Assembly: GCF_003008595.1 (NCBI RefSeq)
Contig: NZ_CP027669.1
Span: 1,364,001 to 1,428,000, forward strand
DNA from: Simplicispira suum
GTDB lineage: Bacteria; Pseudomonadota; Gammaproteobacteria; Burkholderiales; Burkholderiaceae_C
Length of the DNA: 64,000 nucleotides
Reading direction: 5' to 3'
In this document: one piece after another, positions 42,912 to 55,240 of the stretch
Position numbering within the stretch: position 1 is the first letter of the stretch
Layout: each line of letters begins with the position of its first letter
Translations under genes and position numbers: made by a program
The notes under the pieces: model-generated
Told to the model about the DNA's origin: nothing
Databases searched by the model: none
The model's input: the letters and a program-made list of their open reading frames with translations, nothing else

Positions 42912-43871
42912 TTACGCGCTGGCTATGCGGTTCAATCGTTCAAGCACCCATGCCGACTCGTCGACAATCCGGCGCACCACGTCACCAGCGGTCGGCACGT
43001 CGTCGAGGAGGCCGATCGCCTGGCCAGTCGAGAGCACGCCACGATCCATGCGTCCTTCCAGGATCGTCTCGAGATAGGCTTCACCGCCGATGATGTGGCG
43101 CAGCTGGTCAAAGCCGGCGCCCTCGCGCTCAAGCGCGAGCACGGCTTCAGCCTGAGGCGTACGCAGAACCCGGCGGGCCCTGCGCAGCGTGCGCTCGATC
43201 ATCACCGTATCGTGCTGGCTCGCCTGCAGCAACGCTTGCTTCATATCGGGGTGCAGCACGGATTCGCGCGTGAGCACAAAGCGGGTGCCGATCTGTACGC
43301 CTTCCGCGCCCCAGGCAAGCGCAGCCACCATGCTGCGCCCATCGCTGATGCCACCGGCCGCGATGACCGGGATCTCCAGTTCGACCGACGCCTTGCGCAC
43401 AAGGACCGAAAGGGCCACATCGTCCATCCCTGGGTGGCCGCCGGCCTCGAAGCCGACCAGCACCACACCGTCGGCACCGAGCTGCTGCGCCTTGAGTGCG
43501 AAATGCACTGCCGGCGCGACGTGAACCCACTTCATGCCGTGGCGTTTGATGCGCTCGACAAAAGCTTCCGGGTTGTGGCCCGAGGTGAAGACGATTTTCA
43601 CGCCGAGTTCACAAATGCAATCGACGAACTCGCTCATCGAGCGCCTCGATCCGATGGATATGTTGACGCCAACCGGCCGGTCGGTCAGCCTGCGCGCGCG
43701 CACGATCTCTGCCTCAAGTTCAGCGGGCGTCTCGAAGCAGCCCGCAGTGACAAGGCCCAGTCCCCCAGCAGCCGACACCGCAGCCGCCAGTTCGGCGCGC
43801 CCCAGCCCCTGCAGACCACCCTGAATAACGGGATAGCGGATGCCGAGCAGTTCGGTGATGCGCGTCTTCAC
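42912..43871 (-). CDS. Nitronate monooxygenase family flavoprotein
   Basis: This 319-residue FMN-binding TIM-barrel protein is of the 2-nitropropane dioxygenase/nitronate monooxygenase family, which also includes FabK-type enoyl reductases. The visible marks are IRYPVIQGGLQGLGRAELAAAVSAAGG, GADGVVLVGFEAGGHPG (FMN phosphate loop) and VIAAGGISDGRSMVAALAWGAEGVQIGTRF. Whether it acts on a nitro compound or on an acyl-CoA cannot be told from sequence. It is downstream of the ligase and small-protein genes on the same strand. Confidence 0.87.
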   Translation of the reverse strand: MKTRITELLGIRYPVIQGGLQGLGRAELAAAVSAAGGLGLVTAGCFETPAELEAEIVRARRLTDRPVGVNISIGSRRSMSEFVDCICELGVKIVFTSGHNPEAFVERIKRHGMKWVHVAPAVHFALKAQQLGADGVVLVGFEAGGHPGMDDVALSVLVRKASVELEIPVIAAGGISDGRSMVAALAWGAEGVQIGTRFVLTRESVLHPDMKQALLQASQHDTVMIERTLRRARRVLRTPQAEAVLALEREGAGFDQLRHIIGGEAYLETILEGRMDRGVLSTGQAIGLLDDVPTAGDVVRRIVDESAWVLERLNRIASA

Positions 43872-43977
43872 GTCCGGCTGCCGTCAGGCCGCCATGCAGC
43901 GTTGGCTGCATGGATGGATGGCGCCAGCTTCGCGTTGAAGAGTCTTCACCCACAAGCTTGCCGGAACGCTGCGGCGT

Positions 43978-44163
43978 TCAAGCATCAACGCTGTCACGGT
44001 CGCCGAGTTCCTTCAGCAGTCGACGCAGCGACCGGTCGATCATGTCCAGCTCGCGGCCGACGAGGTCGTCGCGGTTGGGATAGCCGATGGCGACGACTTG
44101 CGCCTGCAGCGCGCGCAGACTCGCAAGCAGAGCGTCGGCATCGAGTGGCACAGCGGCGTTCAT
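43978..44163 (-). CDS. Small protein coupled to the CoA ligase gene
   Basis: This is a 61-residue soluble protein with no recognised domain. It is rich in Leu, Asp and Arg, and most of it should be helical (DADALLASLRALQAQVV and DMIDRSLRRLLKELGDRD). Its ATG overlaps the stop of the ligase gene as ATGA, which strongly supports coupled translation and a real gene. It could be a small partner of the ligase. I do not recognise a family. Confidence 0.6.
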   Translation of the reverse strand: MNAAVPLDADALLASLRALQAQVVAIGYPNRDDLVGRELDMIDRSLRRLLKELGDRDSVDA

Positions 44164-45524
44164 AGCTGTTGCCTGCGTTGGTCTTTCCATCGTTTTTCCT
44201 TGTAGGCAAAGCGCTCGATCTCACCGGGACGCGCCTCGCTGATTTCCATACCCACGCCCGTGTTCTCTTTGATTTTCGAACGCAGCTCCCCTAGCACGCG
44301 AGCGCGATGCGCTGCGTCGGAAGGCGCGCCGACCTTGAACTCAATCAGTACCCGCGCGACTTCGCGGCCGTTTTCTGCCACTCCGAGGCGTCCGTTGTAT
44401 TCGTCCACCTCGGGATGCGCCAGAACGATGGCGTCAATGGCTTCCGGCCACAGGTTCATGCCGCGGATCTTGAGCATCGTGTCGTAGCGCGAGACGGTTC
44501 CTGCCTCGATGCCGTCGAAGGGTCGGCCGCAGGCACATTGCCGGTGCGACTTGAAGATCACCTTGTCGTCGGTGCGAAAGCGCAGGATGGGCATCGCCTC
44601 ACGGCCGAAGGCGGTAAGAATGACCTCGCCTTCCTCATCCTCGCGCGCAGGTTCGCCAGTTTCGGGGTTCAGCACCTCGGCGTAGACCTTGTGCTCGGGA
44701 AAATGCATCATCCCGCGCTGGCCATCGGGCAGGTAGGTGCCATGCTCACAGGTGCTCGCGATGCCGCCGCCACACTGCGTCGACGCGTAGGTGTCGATCA
44801 ACTTCGCGCCCCAGAACTCCTCCATCTCTTGCGCCCAGGGCACGTCGAAGCCAAAGCTGCCGAGCTTGATCGCCTTGAGCGCCGGAAATGCGCGACGCGG
44901 ATCGATGCCCTGTTCGCGGCAGATCGTCGTCAAGCGCCGCAGATACACCGGACCGGTGGAGAAAAAGTGCGGCGGGAAGCGCTGCATCATCTCGAGCCGC
45001 GCCTCGCCCTCCATATTGCCCACCGCGAAGGTACGCAGGCCATATTGCTGGAAGGCAGAGAGAAGCGTCACCGGGCCGGCGGTCACTCCAATCGGCACCA
45101 TGTGGTAGGCCGTGTCGCCCGGCATCACGCCCGCCCAGTGCAGCGAAGCGGCCCAGCTCGTCAGCGATTCGGCGACGTCGGCAGCCGTATAGGCGTGCAC
45201 CTCTTGGCCCTTGCCAGAGGTGCCGCTGGTCAGGAAGCAGTACTCGACCAAGGCGTCGGGCACTGCGACCACCGAGCCGAAGGGCGGACGCTCGCGCTGG
45301 TCCGCGAGGACGTCGAGCTTGTCGACCGTGGGCACGCGGCGGCGGAAGTCCTCGGGCGTGCGGATGTCGTCAGGTGTCACGCCGGCACGCTGCATTCGTG
45401 CGCGGTAAAACGCGCTGGAAGCGTAGGTGCGCTCAAGGGTGGCGCGCAGTCGGCGCCAACGCAGCGCATCCAACTCGGCACGCGGCATCCGTTCGATGAT
45501 CGGATTGAAGAGTCTTCGTTCCAC
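44160..45524 (-). CDS. Phenylacetate-CoA ligase-like (PaaK family) enzyme
   Basis: This 454-residue adenylate-forming enzyme activates a carboxylic acid to its CoA thioester with ATP. The ATP loop is FLTSGTSGKGQEVHAYT, DTYASTQCGGG is the A5-like region, and LRFRTDD and KIRGMNLWPEAID correspond to the hinge and C-terminal domain. The cysteine set CEHGTYLPDG and CACGRPFDGI suggests a structural metal site, as in several PaaK-family proteins. The family handles aryl and arylacetic acids, but the exact acid cannot be named. It lies between the thiolase gene and the coupled small gene. Confidence 0.87.
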   Translation of the reverse strand: MERRLFNPIIERMPRAELDALRWRRLRATLERTYASSAFYRARMQRAGVTPDDIRTPEDFRRRVPTVDKLDVLADQRERPPFGSVVAVPDALVEYCFLTSGTSGKGQEVHAYTAADVAESLTSWAASLHWAGVMPGDTAYHMVPIGVTAGPVTLLSAFQQYGLRTFAVGNMEGEARLEMMQRFPPHFFSTGPVYLRRLTTICREQGIDPRRAFPALKAIKLGSFGFDVPWAQEMEEFWGAKLIDTYASTQCGGGIASTCEHGTYLPDGQRGMMHFPEHKVYAEVLNPETGEPAREDEEGEVILTAFGREAMPILRFRTDDKVIFKSHRQCACGRPFDGIEAGTVSRYDTMLKIRGMNLWPEAIDAIVLAHPEVDEYNGRLGVAENGREVARVLIEFKVGAPSDAAHRARVLGELRSKIKENTGVGMEISEARPGEIERFAYKEKRWKDQRRQQL

Positions 45525-45669
45525 GTTTTCTCCTTATGCCCTTCTGGCGGTCAATAGCGCCGCCTGAAAGTGATCTTCACCCGCCAGACCGGTGCGTGAA
45601 AGACAGCCACCGTGCCTATGCGCTCACCGCCAGTAATCAAGCTGGCTGACAGTGCGCCAGCGCCTGCGT

Positions 45670-46911
45670 TCAAACCTTGCCGAGGATGGTTGTCGCCGAG
45701 ACGGCTTCTTCTCCGTCGTAGCTGCCTCCGCCGTTGCTGGCTGCGGCAATGCGTGCGCCAGCGACCTGTCGCTCGCCTGCTTCGCCACGCAACTGCGTGA
45801 CCAGCTCATGAATCATGATGGCGCCAGTGGCGGCAACCGGATGCCCCTTGGCGATCAGGCCGCCCGAGGGATTGACCGGCACGCGTCCACCGAGCTTGGT
45901 CTCACCACTCTCAGCGAGCAGGCCGCCGTCACCCGCCGGGCACAGACCGAGCGCTTCGGTGTGCTTGATCTCACCGAAGGCGGTCGCGTCGTGGACCTCT
46001 GCCAACGACACGTCATCCGGCCCAACGCCGGCCAGCTCGTAAGCTTTGAGTGCGGCCAGACGCGCCACTTTTCTTTCGGTGTCATCCGGAGCGTGGATGA
46101 CGCCGGACGCGAGGGCCGTGGCGAGCACTTGCACTGCGCGCTTGCGGTTGAAGCGCGCAAGCGCTTCCTTGGAGCAGACAATGATGGCCGCTGCGCCATC
46201 GCTGATCGGAGCGCACATGGCGCGCGTCAGCGGCCAAGCGACAAGGCGGTCGGCCAGCACCTCTTCAATCGTGCGCGGGGTCTTGTAGTGAGACAGCGGG
46301 TTCATCGACGCGTGCCAATGATTTTTCGCTGCGACGGCTGCCAGTTGGCGCTGCGTCAGCCCGTATTTCATCATGTGGTAGCGGGCGCCAGCGGCGTACG
46401 CATCCATGAAGATGCTGCGCTCGCCCGTGTCGGTCATTGCTTCCGGGGGCAAAGGCATATCGGCCACCAGTGCAATGCTCTGCCTGAGCTGTTCTTCGCC
46501 AAGCTCGCGGTCCATCGCCCCCTTGAAGGCTTCGAACATCAGCTCGCGCTTTTCGGGGTAATTCATCTTCTCGGTGCCGACGACCAAGGCCACGTCGGCC
46601 ATGCCGGCGCGCACGTAGGCGACCGCCTGGTTCAGGCCGGTGGTCGAGCTGACGCAGGCGTTGTCGGTATTGATGATCGGCAATCCCTCGAATCCGTAGG
46701 CGCGCAGCGCGCATTGGCCGCGGATTCCGTACTGGCCCTCCATCACACCCTGGCGGGTGTTGGAGAACCAGGCAACATCGATCGCCTCCTTGGTGCAGCC
46801 GGCGTCGGCGAGCGCCGCGTCGATGGCAATCTTCGACAACTGCTTGACCGACTTGTCAAGATGACGGCCCAGCGACGTCATGCCGACGCCGACGATGTAT
46901 GCAGAATTCAT
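45670..46911 (-). CDS. Thiolase family protein (SCP2/acetyl-CoA acetyltransferase-like)
   Basis: This 413-residue thiolase-fold enzyme is of the SCP2-thiolase type. The nucleophilic cysteine is in INTDNACVSSTTGLNQAV near residue 86, the histidine pair in AEVHDATAFGEI and GGLIAKGHPVAATG, and ASNGGGSYDG closes the protein. The start at 46911 (MNSAYIVGVGMT) is the family start. Thiolases cleave 3-ketoacyl-CoA, which would complete breakdown by the ligase, hydratase and SDR. Relatives often pair with a DUF35 protein, which is absent here. Confidence 0.88.
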   Translation of the reverse strand: MNSAYIVGVGMTSLGRHLDKSVKQLSKIAIDAALADAGCTKEAIDVAWFSNTRQGVMEGQYGIRGQCALRAYGFEGLPIINTDNACVSSTTGLNQAVAYVRAGMADVALVVGTEKMNYPEKRELMFEAFKGAMDRELGEEQLRQSIALVADMPLPPEAMTDTGERSIFMDAYAAGARYHMMKYGLTQRQLAAVAAKNHWHASMNPLSHYKTPRTIEEVLADRLVAWPLTRAMCAPISDGAAAIIVCSKEALARFNRKRAVQVLATALASGVIHAPDDTERKVARLAALKAYELAGVGPDDVSLAEVHDATAFGEIKHTEALGLCPAGDGGLLAESGETKLGGRVPVNPSGGLIAKGHPVAATGAIMIHELVTQLRGEAGERQVAGARIAAASNGGGSYDGEEAVSATTILGKV

Positions 46912-47202
46912 GTTGTGTACCTCGTGAGAAAAATGGAGCGTCTCTGACTTCAACGGCCTCGGTCTTGCCTAGCACACCCTTTCGGACCGATGCGGTGCGC
47001 GCAGGACATGCAACGCGCATCCGAACAGCGCCTACCCCGTCGGACTATGCTTGGCTACGACGAACCCAAACCGGTGTTGTCGAACACGTCTCGCAACGTA
47101 TCGTCAGGATCCAGCGGTTAGATGCCCAGGCGCTTGGTCAAAAGATACCGCCAGACGGAGCGGCGCCATAGACAGGCACGGCGAACGTGCGATTACCAGG
47201 GG

Positions 47203-48167
47203 TTAGCGCAAGGGGCTTGCTGCCGCAGGCGCCGGCTCGGGGCGGCGATGGGCATGGGTTGCCGCCTCTTCGCGACAGCGCTCCGCCAGTTCGCCAGCCA
47301 AGGCGTTTTGCGGGAAGTCGGCGCGGTGAACCAGCGCGACCGGTACTTCGGGAAGTGGTGGGCCATCGTAGAGGATGCGCGCGCCAGCGACGCGATCGCC
47401 CTCAAGCTTGGTTGCAAGCGACAGTCCGACCAGATCCGTGCTGGCGATCAGGTCCCAATACAGGGCCGACGAATCGCACTGGATTGGCCGGCTGAACGCT
47501 GGCAGTTGATTGCTGACGGCGAGACGCTCGACCATGCCATCGAGTACGCCGCCACGGCGCGGCGTAATCCAGTGACAAGCGGCCAGTTCACGCAGGCTTT
47601 GCGCGGGAGCGCAGGGATGGTTGGCGCGGCCGACGACCACCACGCGGGTGTGAAACAGCGGCCGTGCGCGCAAATCGATGAGTGAATTGCGCTGGGCCAC
47701 CGGAATGATCGCAAAGTCGACAACGCCTTGGCGCACATCGGCAATGATCTTGGCCTGCACGCCCTCGAAAATCTGCACGTGCAAGCTCGGTTCGCAAAGG
47801 TGCACTGAGGCGACGGCGCGTGCGACAAATTCAAGTGGCGCGGCCATCGACACGCCAATCGATACGGACCGTACAGCGCCCCCCGCAACAGCTCCAGGTC
47901 TTCCGCGGTGCGCCGGATTTCCGACTCGATGGCGCGAGCACGCTCAACCACGCGTTGGCCTGCACTGGTCAATGTGACGCCGTGGCTGCTGCGCACCAAC
48001 AGCGCCAGCGCTGTTTGCTCCTCAAGCTGGCGCAAACTCTTTGTGAGCGATGGCTGGGTTAAGCCGAGCTTGCGGGCTGCTGCACGCAAGCTCCCTGTCT
48101 CTACGACCGCGAGCAGATCGCGCAAGTGATGCAGTCGGATGGAAGACCAGGGATCGGCGTTATTCAT
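47203..48167 (-). pseudogene. LysR-family regulator with frameshift
   Basis: The N-terminal helix-turn-helix (LHHLRDLLAVVETGSLRAAARKLGL, read in two parts, and QPSLTKSLRQLEEQ) is intact in one frame. The ligand domain (LEFVARAVASVHLCEPS through ALYWDLIASTDLVGLSL) is in another. The break is at a run of six C (47879-47884; six G on the coding strand). Adding one G gives a continuous LLRGGAVRSVSIGVSMAAP, the expected LysR linker and first strand, and a product of about 321 residues. It is therefore either a recent inactivation, a phase-variable gene or an assembly error. It would be the natural regulator of the catabolic genes. Confidence 0.85.
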
Positions 48168-48429
48168 GGGAAGAACGGTAAGCGGCCCGGTATCAAGCGT
48201 TGCTGCATATCGGTCGACAATGGGCGCGGGCCATGGTGCGGTTTGCTCATTCCGTCTGCTTCATCCACCCAAAAGCCACCGCGCACCACGCCCTGGCCAG
48301 CTGGCGGCTCGGCGCTGCCGCCGCAGGAAGCCAGGCGGTACTTCGGAATGCGGGTTGGCTTGGGGCATTGTGCATTGTAGGAAGAAATAATCCTGCCAAA
48401 TTTCCTTCAGAGCGGCGCTATGGTGAACA
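48168..48429. other. Intergenic stretch without recognised feature
   Basis: This lies upstream of the minus-strand lysR gene. I see no gene-like frame with family likeness. The lysR promoter should lie at its left end. Confidence 0.4.
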
Positions 48430-48467
48430 GACACGTGGGCTTGCGACCTATGGCGCAAGCCCGTGTC
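48430..48467. other. Long hairpin
   Basis: GACACG-TG-GGCTTGCG pairs with CGCAAGCC-CGTGTC as a 14-bp stem with a two-base bulge and an 8-base loop. No T-run follows on either strand. It may be a structured RNA element, a protein site or a Rho-assisted terminator for the cyclase gene. Confidence 0.45.
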
Positions 48468-48485
48468 AGGTGCGCGGATCAAATA

Positions 48486-48547
48486 TCATTTTGATAGCTG
48501 TAAACGCTTTCTGAATAAGCGCTAGAGCCTATTTTTCGCATATTTTC
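48486..48547 (+). repeat. Dispersed hairpin repeat, copy F
   Basis: TTTTGATAGCTGTAAACGC, then TGAATAAGCGCTAGAGCC and TATTTTTCG follow the repeat consensus closely. It lies between the cyclase gene and lysR. Confidence 0.85.
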
Positions 48548-48660
48548 TCCCCGCTTGTCGCCCATGGCGAATGGTGCACCACACCCAGGAACGCAATCGG
48601 GTGGTGTCGCTGTTGCCATCCATCGATCGATACCACCTTTCATTGCCGATCTCTGCGGCG

Positions 48661-50103
48661 TCAAGCGGCTGCAACGGGGCAAGGAGCAAACCCGATTCGG
48701 TTGCGTCCATCCTCTTTGGCCTTGTACATCGCTGCATCCGCAGCATCGACCACGTCGCCCCGACTCTTTTCATGCCCATCAAAGAGCGCCACGCCAATGC
48801 TGGCGGTGCATCGGTGCTCGATGGCGGTTGCTTGCGGGTCCACTGTAGCGGCCTGGAGCAGATAAGGCTCTGCCAAATGGACACGGATTTTTTCTGCGAC
48901 CGCTGCCGTTTGAGCGGCAGCCTCGTCAGCCTGCGTGCCCAATTCAGACAGCAGGACAACAAACTCATCGCCTCCAAAACGAGCGACGGTGTCGGCTTCG
49001 CGCACGCAGGCTCTCAGCCGCTTGGCTACATCCACCAGCAGCAGGTCGCCGACTGCGTGGCCATGCGTGTCGTTGAGGGTTTTGAAGTTGTCGAGGTCCA
49101 GAAACACCAGTGCGCCACGGCGGTGGCTGCGTTTGCTGGCCGACATGGCCTGATCGAGGTGCTCCACCAGCAGGCGGCGGTTGGCCAGGTGGGTCAGTGG
49201 GTCGTAGAACGCCAGTTGACGGACCTGCTCTTCCAATGCCTTGCGCTCGGTAATTTCGCGGGTAATGCCGTGGTAGCCGATGATTTTTCCCTGCGCATCC
49301 AGGTCGAGCTTGGAAGTGACCTCTCCCCAGATCAAGCGACCATCTTTGCAGCGATGCTCGACCTCGAAAGTCAGAAATTCATCTTTCTCAGACGGGTCCC
49401 CCGTGAGCGCCTTGTGCTTGAGCAGGCCCTTGACGAGCGCGATACCTTCGTCTGTAAACATGTCAAAAACATGGCGCCCCACCACCTCGTCCGCCCGAAA
49501 CCCTCGCAGGCGTTCATCTGCCGGGCTGATGTAAATGATGTTCAGCCGAGGGTCGGCCCGCCAGAGGACATCGCGCGCATCTTCCATCAACAGCCGGTAG
49601 TGGGCTTGACTCTCTTGCAGCGCCTCGGTGCGCTCGTCCACCAGCGCCTGCAGCGTGCTGTTTTCCTCCTGCAGGCTCTGGAGGGGATAGATCTCGTCGG
49701 CCTGCGCGCTGTGGTAGGGCACGGAGATGCCGCTGTGCACGATCATCCATTCGCCAGCTTCCAGGCGAAAAACCAGCACCAGCCGCGCCACCTCCCTGGA
49801 CAGCAAATGCCCGCCGCTGGGCAGGTGGATGTGGAAAAACGCGGTAGCCATGACCACGTCGTCGCACAGTTCCTGCAGCGACAGATCCAGCATCTCGATC
49901 CGGATCCGGCCAGGCACCTGTGAAAAATCGCGCCGCGTGATCTTGATCCACTCGTCACGGCTCTGTATCAGCGCAGCTCCGCTGCCCGCGTAGCCACTGA
50001 AGTTGTGGCTAAAACGCTCGGTCAGGCGCTCATCCCGTGCAGCATACATTTCGATGTATTCATCAAACAGTTCACGAATTTTGCGCTGACGGTCCTGTTG
50101 CAT
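48661..50103 (-). CDS. Diguanylate cyclase with SnoaL-like and PAS domains
   Basis: This soluble protein has about 480 residues. An N-terminal SnoaL-like domain (about residues 1-130; IRELFDEYIEMYAARDERL, MIVHSGISVPYH) is followed by a short coiled coil and a PAS domain (YRLLMEDARDVLWRAD through ITREITERKALEEQ). A C-terminal GGDEF domain follows (LDLDNFKTLNDTHGHAVGD, GGDEF). The motif READ five residues before GGDEF is an intact I-site, so the enzyme should be active and feedback-controlled. Input is probably a small ligand sensed by the first two domains. I start at 50103 rather than 24 codons upstream because the family-like part begins there. Confidence 0.88.
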   Translation of the reverse strand: MQQDRQRKIRELFDEYIEMYAARDERLTERFSHNFSGYAGSGAALIQSRDEWIKITRRDFSQVPGRIRIEMLDLSLQELCDDVVMATAFFHIHLPSGGHLLSREVARLVLVFRLEAGEWMIVHSGISVPYHSAQADEIYPLQSLQEENSTLQALVDERTEALQESQAHYRLLMEDARDVLWRADPRLNIIYISPADERLRGFRADEVVGRHVFDMFTDEGIALVKGLLKHKALTGDPSEKDEFLTFEVEHRCKDGRLIWGEVTSKLDLDAQGKIIGYHGITREITERKALEEQVRQLAFYDPLTHLANRRLLVEHLDQAMSASKRSHRRGALVFLDLDNFKTLNDTHGHAVGDLLLVDVAKRLRACVREADTVARFGGDEFVVLLSELGTQADEAAAQTAAVAEKIRVHLAEPYLLQAATVDPQATAIEHRCTASIGVALFDGHEKSRGDVVDAADAAMYKAKEDGRNRIGFAPCPVAAA

Positions 50104-50247
50104 GGTGCGGAAGATCTGGGTGGCATGGAGGCAGGCCTTCAGCCATTGTCTCTGACTTGCGCAAAAAAGATGCAATTTGTTACGTTAACTCCTTTTCTGT
50201 CTTCTGTGCTGAGCGAGCGCTGATCGATCGCAGGGTGCTCTATCCGG

Positions 50248-50430
50248 CCACCGCTCGCCCGCGCCCGAAGCACGTGAATTCCTGCCGAAAAGCGCTGCAG
50301 CGTGGGCGTGCTGTCGCCGGAGGGGCCATGAACTCAATCAACTGAAAGCGCCCGCGCTCGGCGAAGGCGGCGTCCAGCGCCGTCGTCAGCTCTTGGCGCG
50401 CGTGGTGACGCGGTGGCCGCGCCCGCCCGG
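50248..50430 (-). pseudogene. Duplicated, decayed 3' end of the decarboxylase gene
   Basis: Read on the minus strand it contains TALDAAFAERGRFQLIEFM, matching the end of the intact gene at 51807-53462 (ALDAAFAERGRFQLIEFM). A frame shift follows, and the same final AVAG is reached. DNA identity to 51809-51991 is high (roughly 85-90 percent by eye). It lies in the same orientation as the intact gene and on the other side of the cyclase gene 50637-51770. Confidence 0.85.
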
Positions 50431-50636
50431 CACCACCCACGGCGATGCGGTTGAACGCCGTTTTTTTCACCCGGCGCCTGACTCTGCAAAGGGCCGGCAA
50501 TGCGGCGCCGCCTTTTCCGGCCCTGCGCCGCACGCCGAGCTGGCAAGGGCGACCGCTTCCATTGCGCTAGCATGCCGCCTTGGTCGTTTCGGCCAGGCAG
50601 CGCCTGTCTTTGTGTAGGCACCATCCAGGAAAAGAC
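50431..50636. other. Intergenic stretch before cyclase gene
   Basis: GGGCCGGCAATGC...TTTTCCGGCCC forms a possible hairpin at about 50492-50524. The rest shows no recognised feature. AGGAAAAGAC is the ribosome-binding site for the next gene. Confidence 0.4.
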
Positions 50637-51770
50637 ATGCAAGACGCTCACGGCGCCGATGTGCGACTGCATCAGCTCAAGCTGTATGTAGACAACCATC
50701 TGCACGACCGCTATCTGGCCCCGCCCTGGACAGTGGTGGTCGCGGTCTTGCTGACCGCCTGGGTGCCCGTCTGGCAGGCGGCTCTGTGGGCGGGACTGGA
50801 GCTGCTGGCCATCGCGGTGTACATCGCCGTGTATTTCAGGTTTCGCCAAGCCTCGCCAGAGGCACAGAGCAACGGGCACTGGACGCGGCGGATCGCACTG
50901 GCCCACGGCGTGCACATGGCGATGTGGTCGTCCATCGTGGTGTGGGCCTATGTGCCTGGCAATGCAAGCAGCCTGATGTTTGCCATGCTGGTGCACGTGG
51001 GGCTCATCTCGCTCACGGTGGTGATGAGCAACCCGCACCGCCAACTGCTTTTCTCCGACCTGCTGGCGCCCACCGTGGCCTTGGTCGGACCGCCCCTGCA
51101 CGACGGCACGCTGTTCAGTCTCGGCTTGACGGCGCTGGGGGTGTTTTACATCGCGTTGATGCTGATGGTGGGCCTGAAGATTCACGCCAGCACCACCGAA
51201 ACCCTGGTGCTGCGTCAGCGCAACGACGCACTGATTCGCGAACTGGAGCAGCAGGTGCGACGCGATGGCCTGACAGGCTTGAGCAACCGCGCCCATTTCA
51301 TCGCCACCGGGCGCTTTGAGCTCGAACGTGCCGCGCGCTACCGGCACCCGCTGGCGCTGCTGATGCTCGATATCGACCATTTCAAGCGCATCAACGACAG
51401 CTACGGTCACCTCGCCGGCGATGAAGTGCTCAAAGCCGTGTCCCGCGTGTTCGAGGACGTCGTGCGCGCCAACGACTGCCTGGCCCGCCTGGGCGGTGAG
51501 GAGTTCGCGGTGCTGATGCCCGAAACGGCGCTCGACCCGGCCAGTGCGGCGGCAGAGCGGCTTCGGGTCGCGGTATCCCGACTGCGCTGCGAATTGCAGG
51601 AGAGTGTGGTCACCCCGACGATGAGCGTCGGCGTGGCCATCGCAGACGAAGGCGGCGAAAGCCTGTCGTCGCTGATGCGCCGGGGCGACCTGGCGATGTA
51701 CGAGGCCAAGGCACAAGGCCGCAATTGCGTGGTGGTGGCGCCTGCTCCGGCAGCTCGGTTGGTAGCCTGA
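50637..51770 (+). CDS. Membrane-bound diguanylate cyclase (GGEEF)
   Basis: This 377-residue protein has five or six membrane segments in the first 180 residues (VVVAVLLTAWVPVWQAALW, LLAIAVYIAVYF, VHVGLISLTVVM and others). They form a MASE-like sensor of unknown ligand. A short coiled coil leads to a GGDEF domain with DGLTGLSNRAHF, DIDHFKRINDSYGH and the active site GGEEF. RAND five residues before it gives the I-site RxxD. The start at 50637 has AGGAAAAG upstream. The gene is flanked by direct repeats of the decarboxylase 3' end, so it probably arrived by recombination. Confidence 0.9.
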   Translation: MQDAHGADVRLHQLKLYVDNHLHDRYLAPPWTVVVAVLLTAWVPVWQAALWAGLELLAIAVYIAVYFRFRQASPEAQSNGHWTRRIALAHGVHMAMWSSIVVWAYVPGNASSLMFAMLVHVGLISLTVVMSNPHRQLLFSDLLAPTVALVGPPLHDGTLFSLGLTALGVFYIALMLMVGLKIHASTTETLVLRQRNDALIRELEQQVRRDGLTGLSNRAHFIATGRFELERAARYRHPLALLMLDIDHFKRINDSYGHLAGDEVLKAVSRVFEDVVRANDCLARLGGEEFAVLMPETALDPASAAAERLRVAVSRLRCELQESVVTPTMSVGVAIADEGGESLSSLMRRGDLAMYEAKAQGRNCVVVAPAPAARLVA

Positions 51771-51806
51771 GCTGCAGGGCCATGGCTTGTCAGCTCGCAG
51801 GCAGGT

Positions 51807-54972
<3,166 letters not shown>

Positions 54973-55174
54973 GATCATCCGTAATACTGGATAACAGCGC
55001 TTCAGGTTGAGCACTGTATTTCTGAATTGGTGAAGATTGCTTTCGATGTTTTACTGTTTGCGCAATTTTCCTGCGTTTGTAAAACCAACTTGATGAATCG
55101 CTTGGCTCTGGCTGTGCGGGTCTGATCTGACCGCATCGGTACCCGTTGGCCTTTCCAGATTCGCAGACGCAGCA

Positions 55175-55240
55175 TTTGCTATAAAAAATGAAGCTATAGA
55201 CGTCCGGTGGATAAACGCTAGCTGGCATTTTGTTCAAGAT
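55175..55240 (+). repeat. Dispersed hairpin repeat, copy G (diverged)
   Basis: ATGAAGCTATAGACG, then GGATAAACGCTAGCTGGC and ATTTTGTTCAAG follow the order of the repeat with more changes than other copies. Confidence 0.65.

Noticed and set aside
47122..47685. Plus-strand frame opposite the LysR ligand domain
   Set aside because: It is antisense to the LysR domain and lacks any family pattern.
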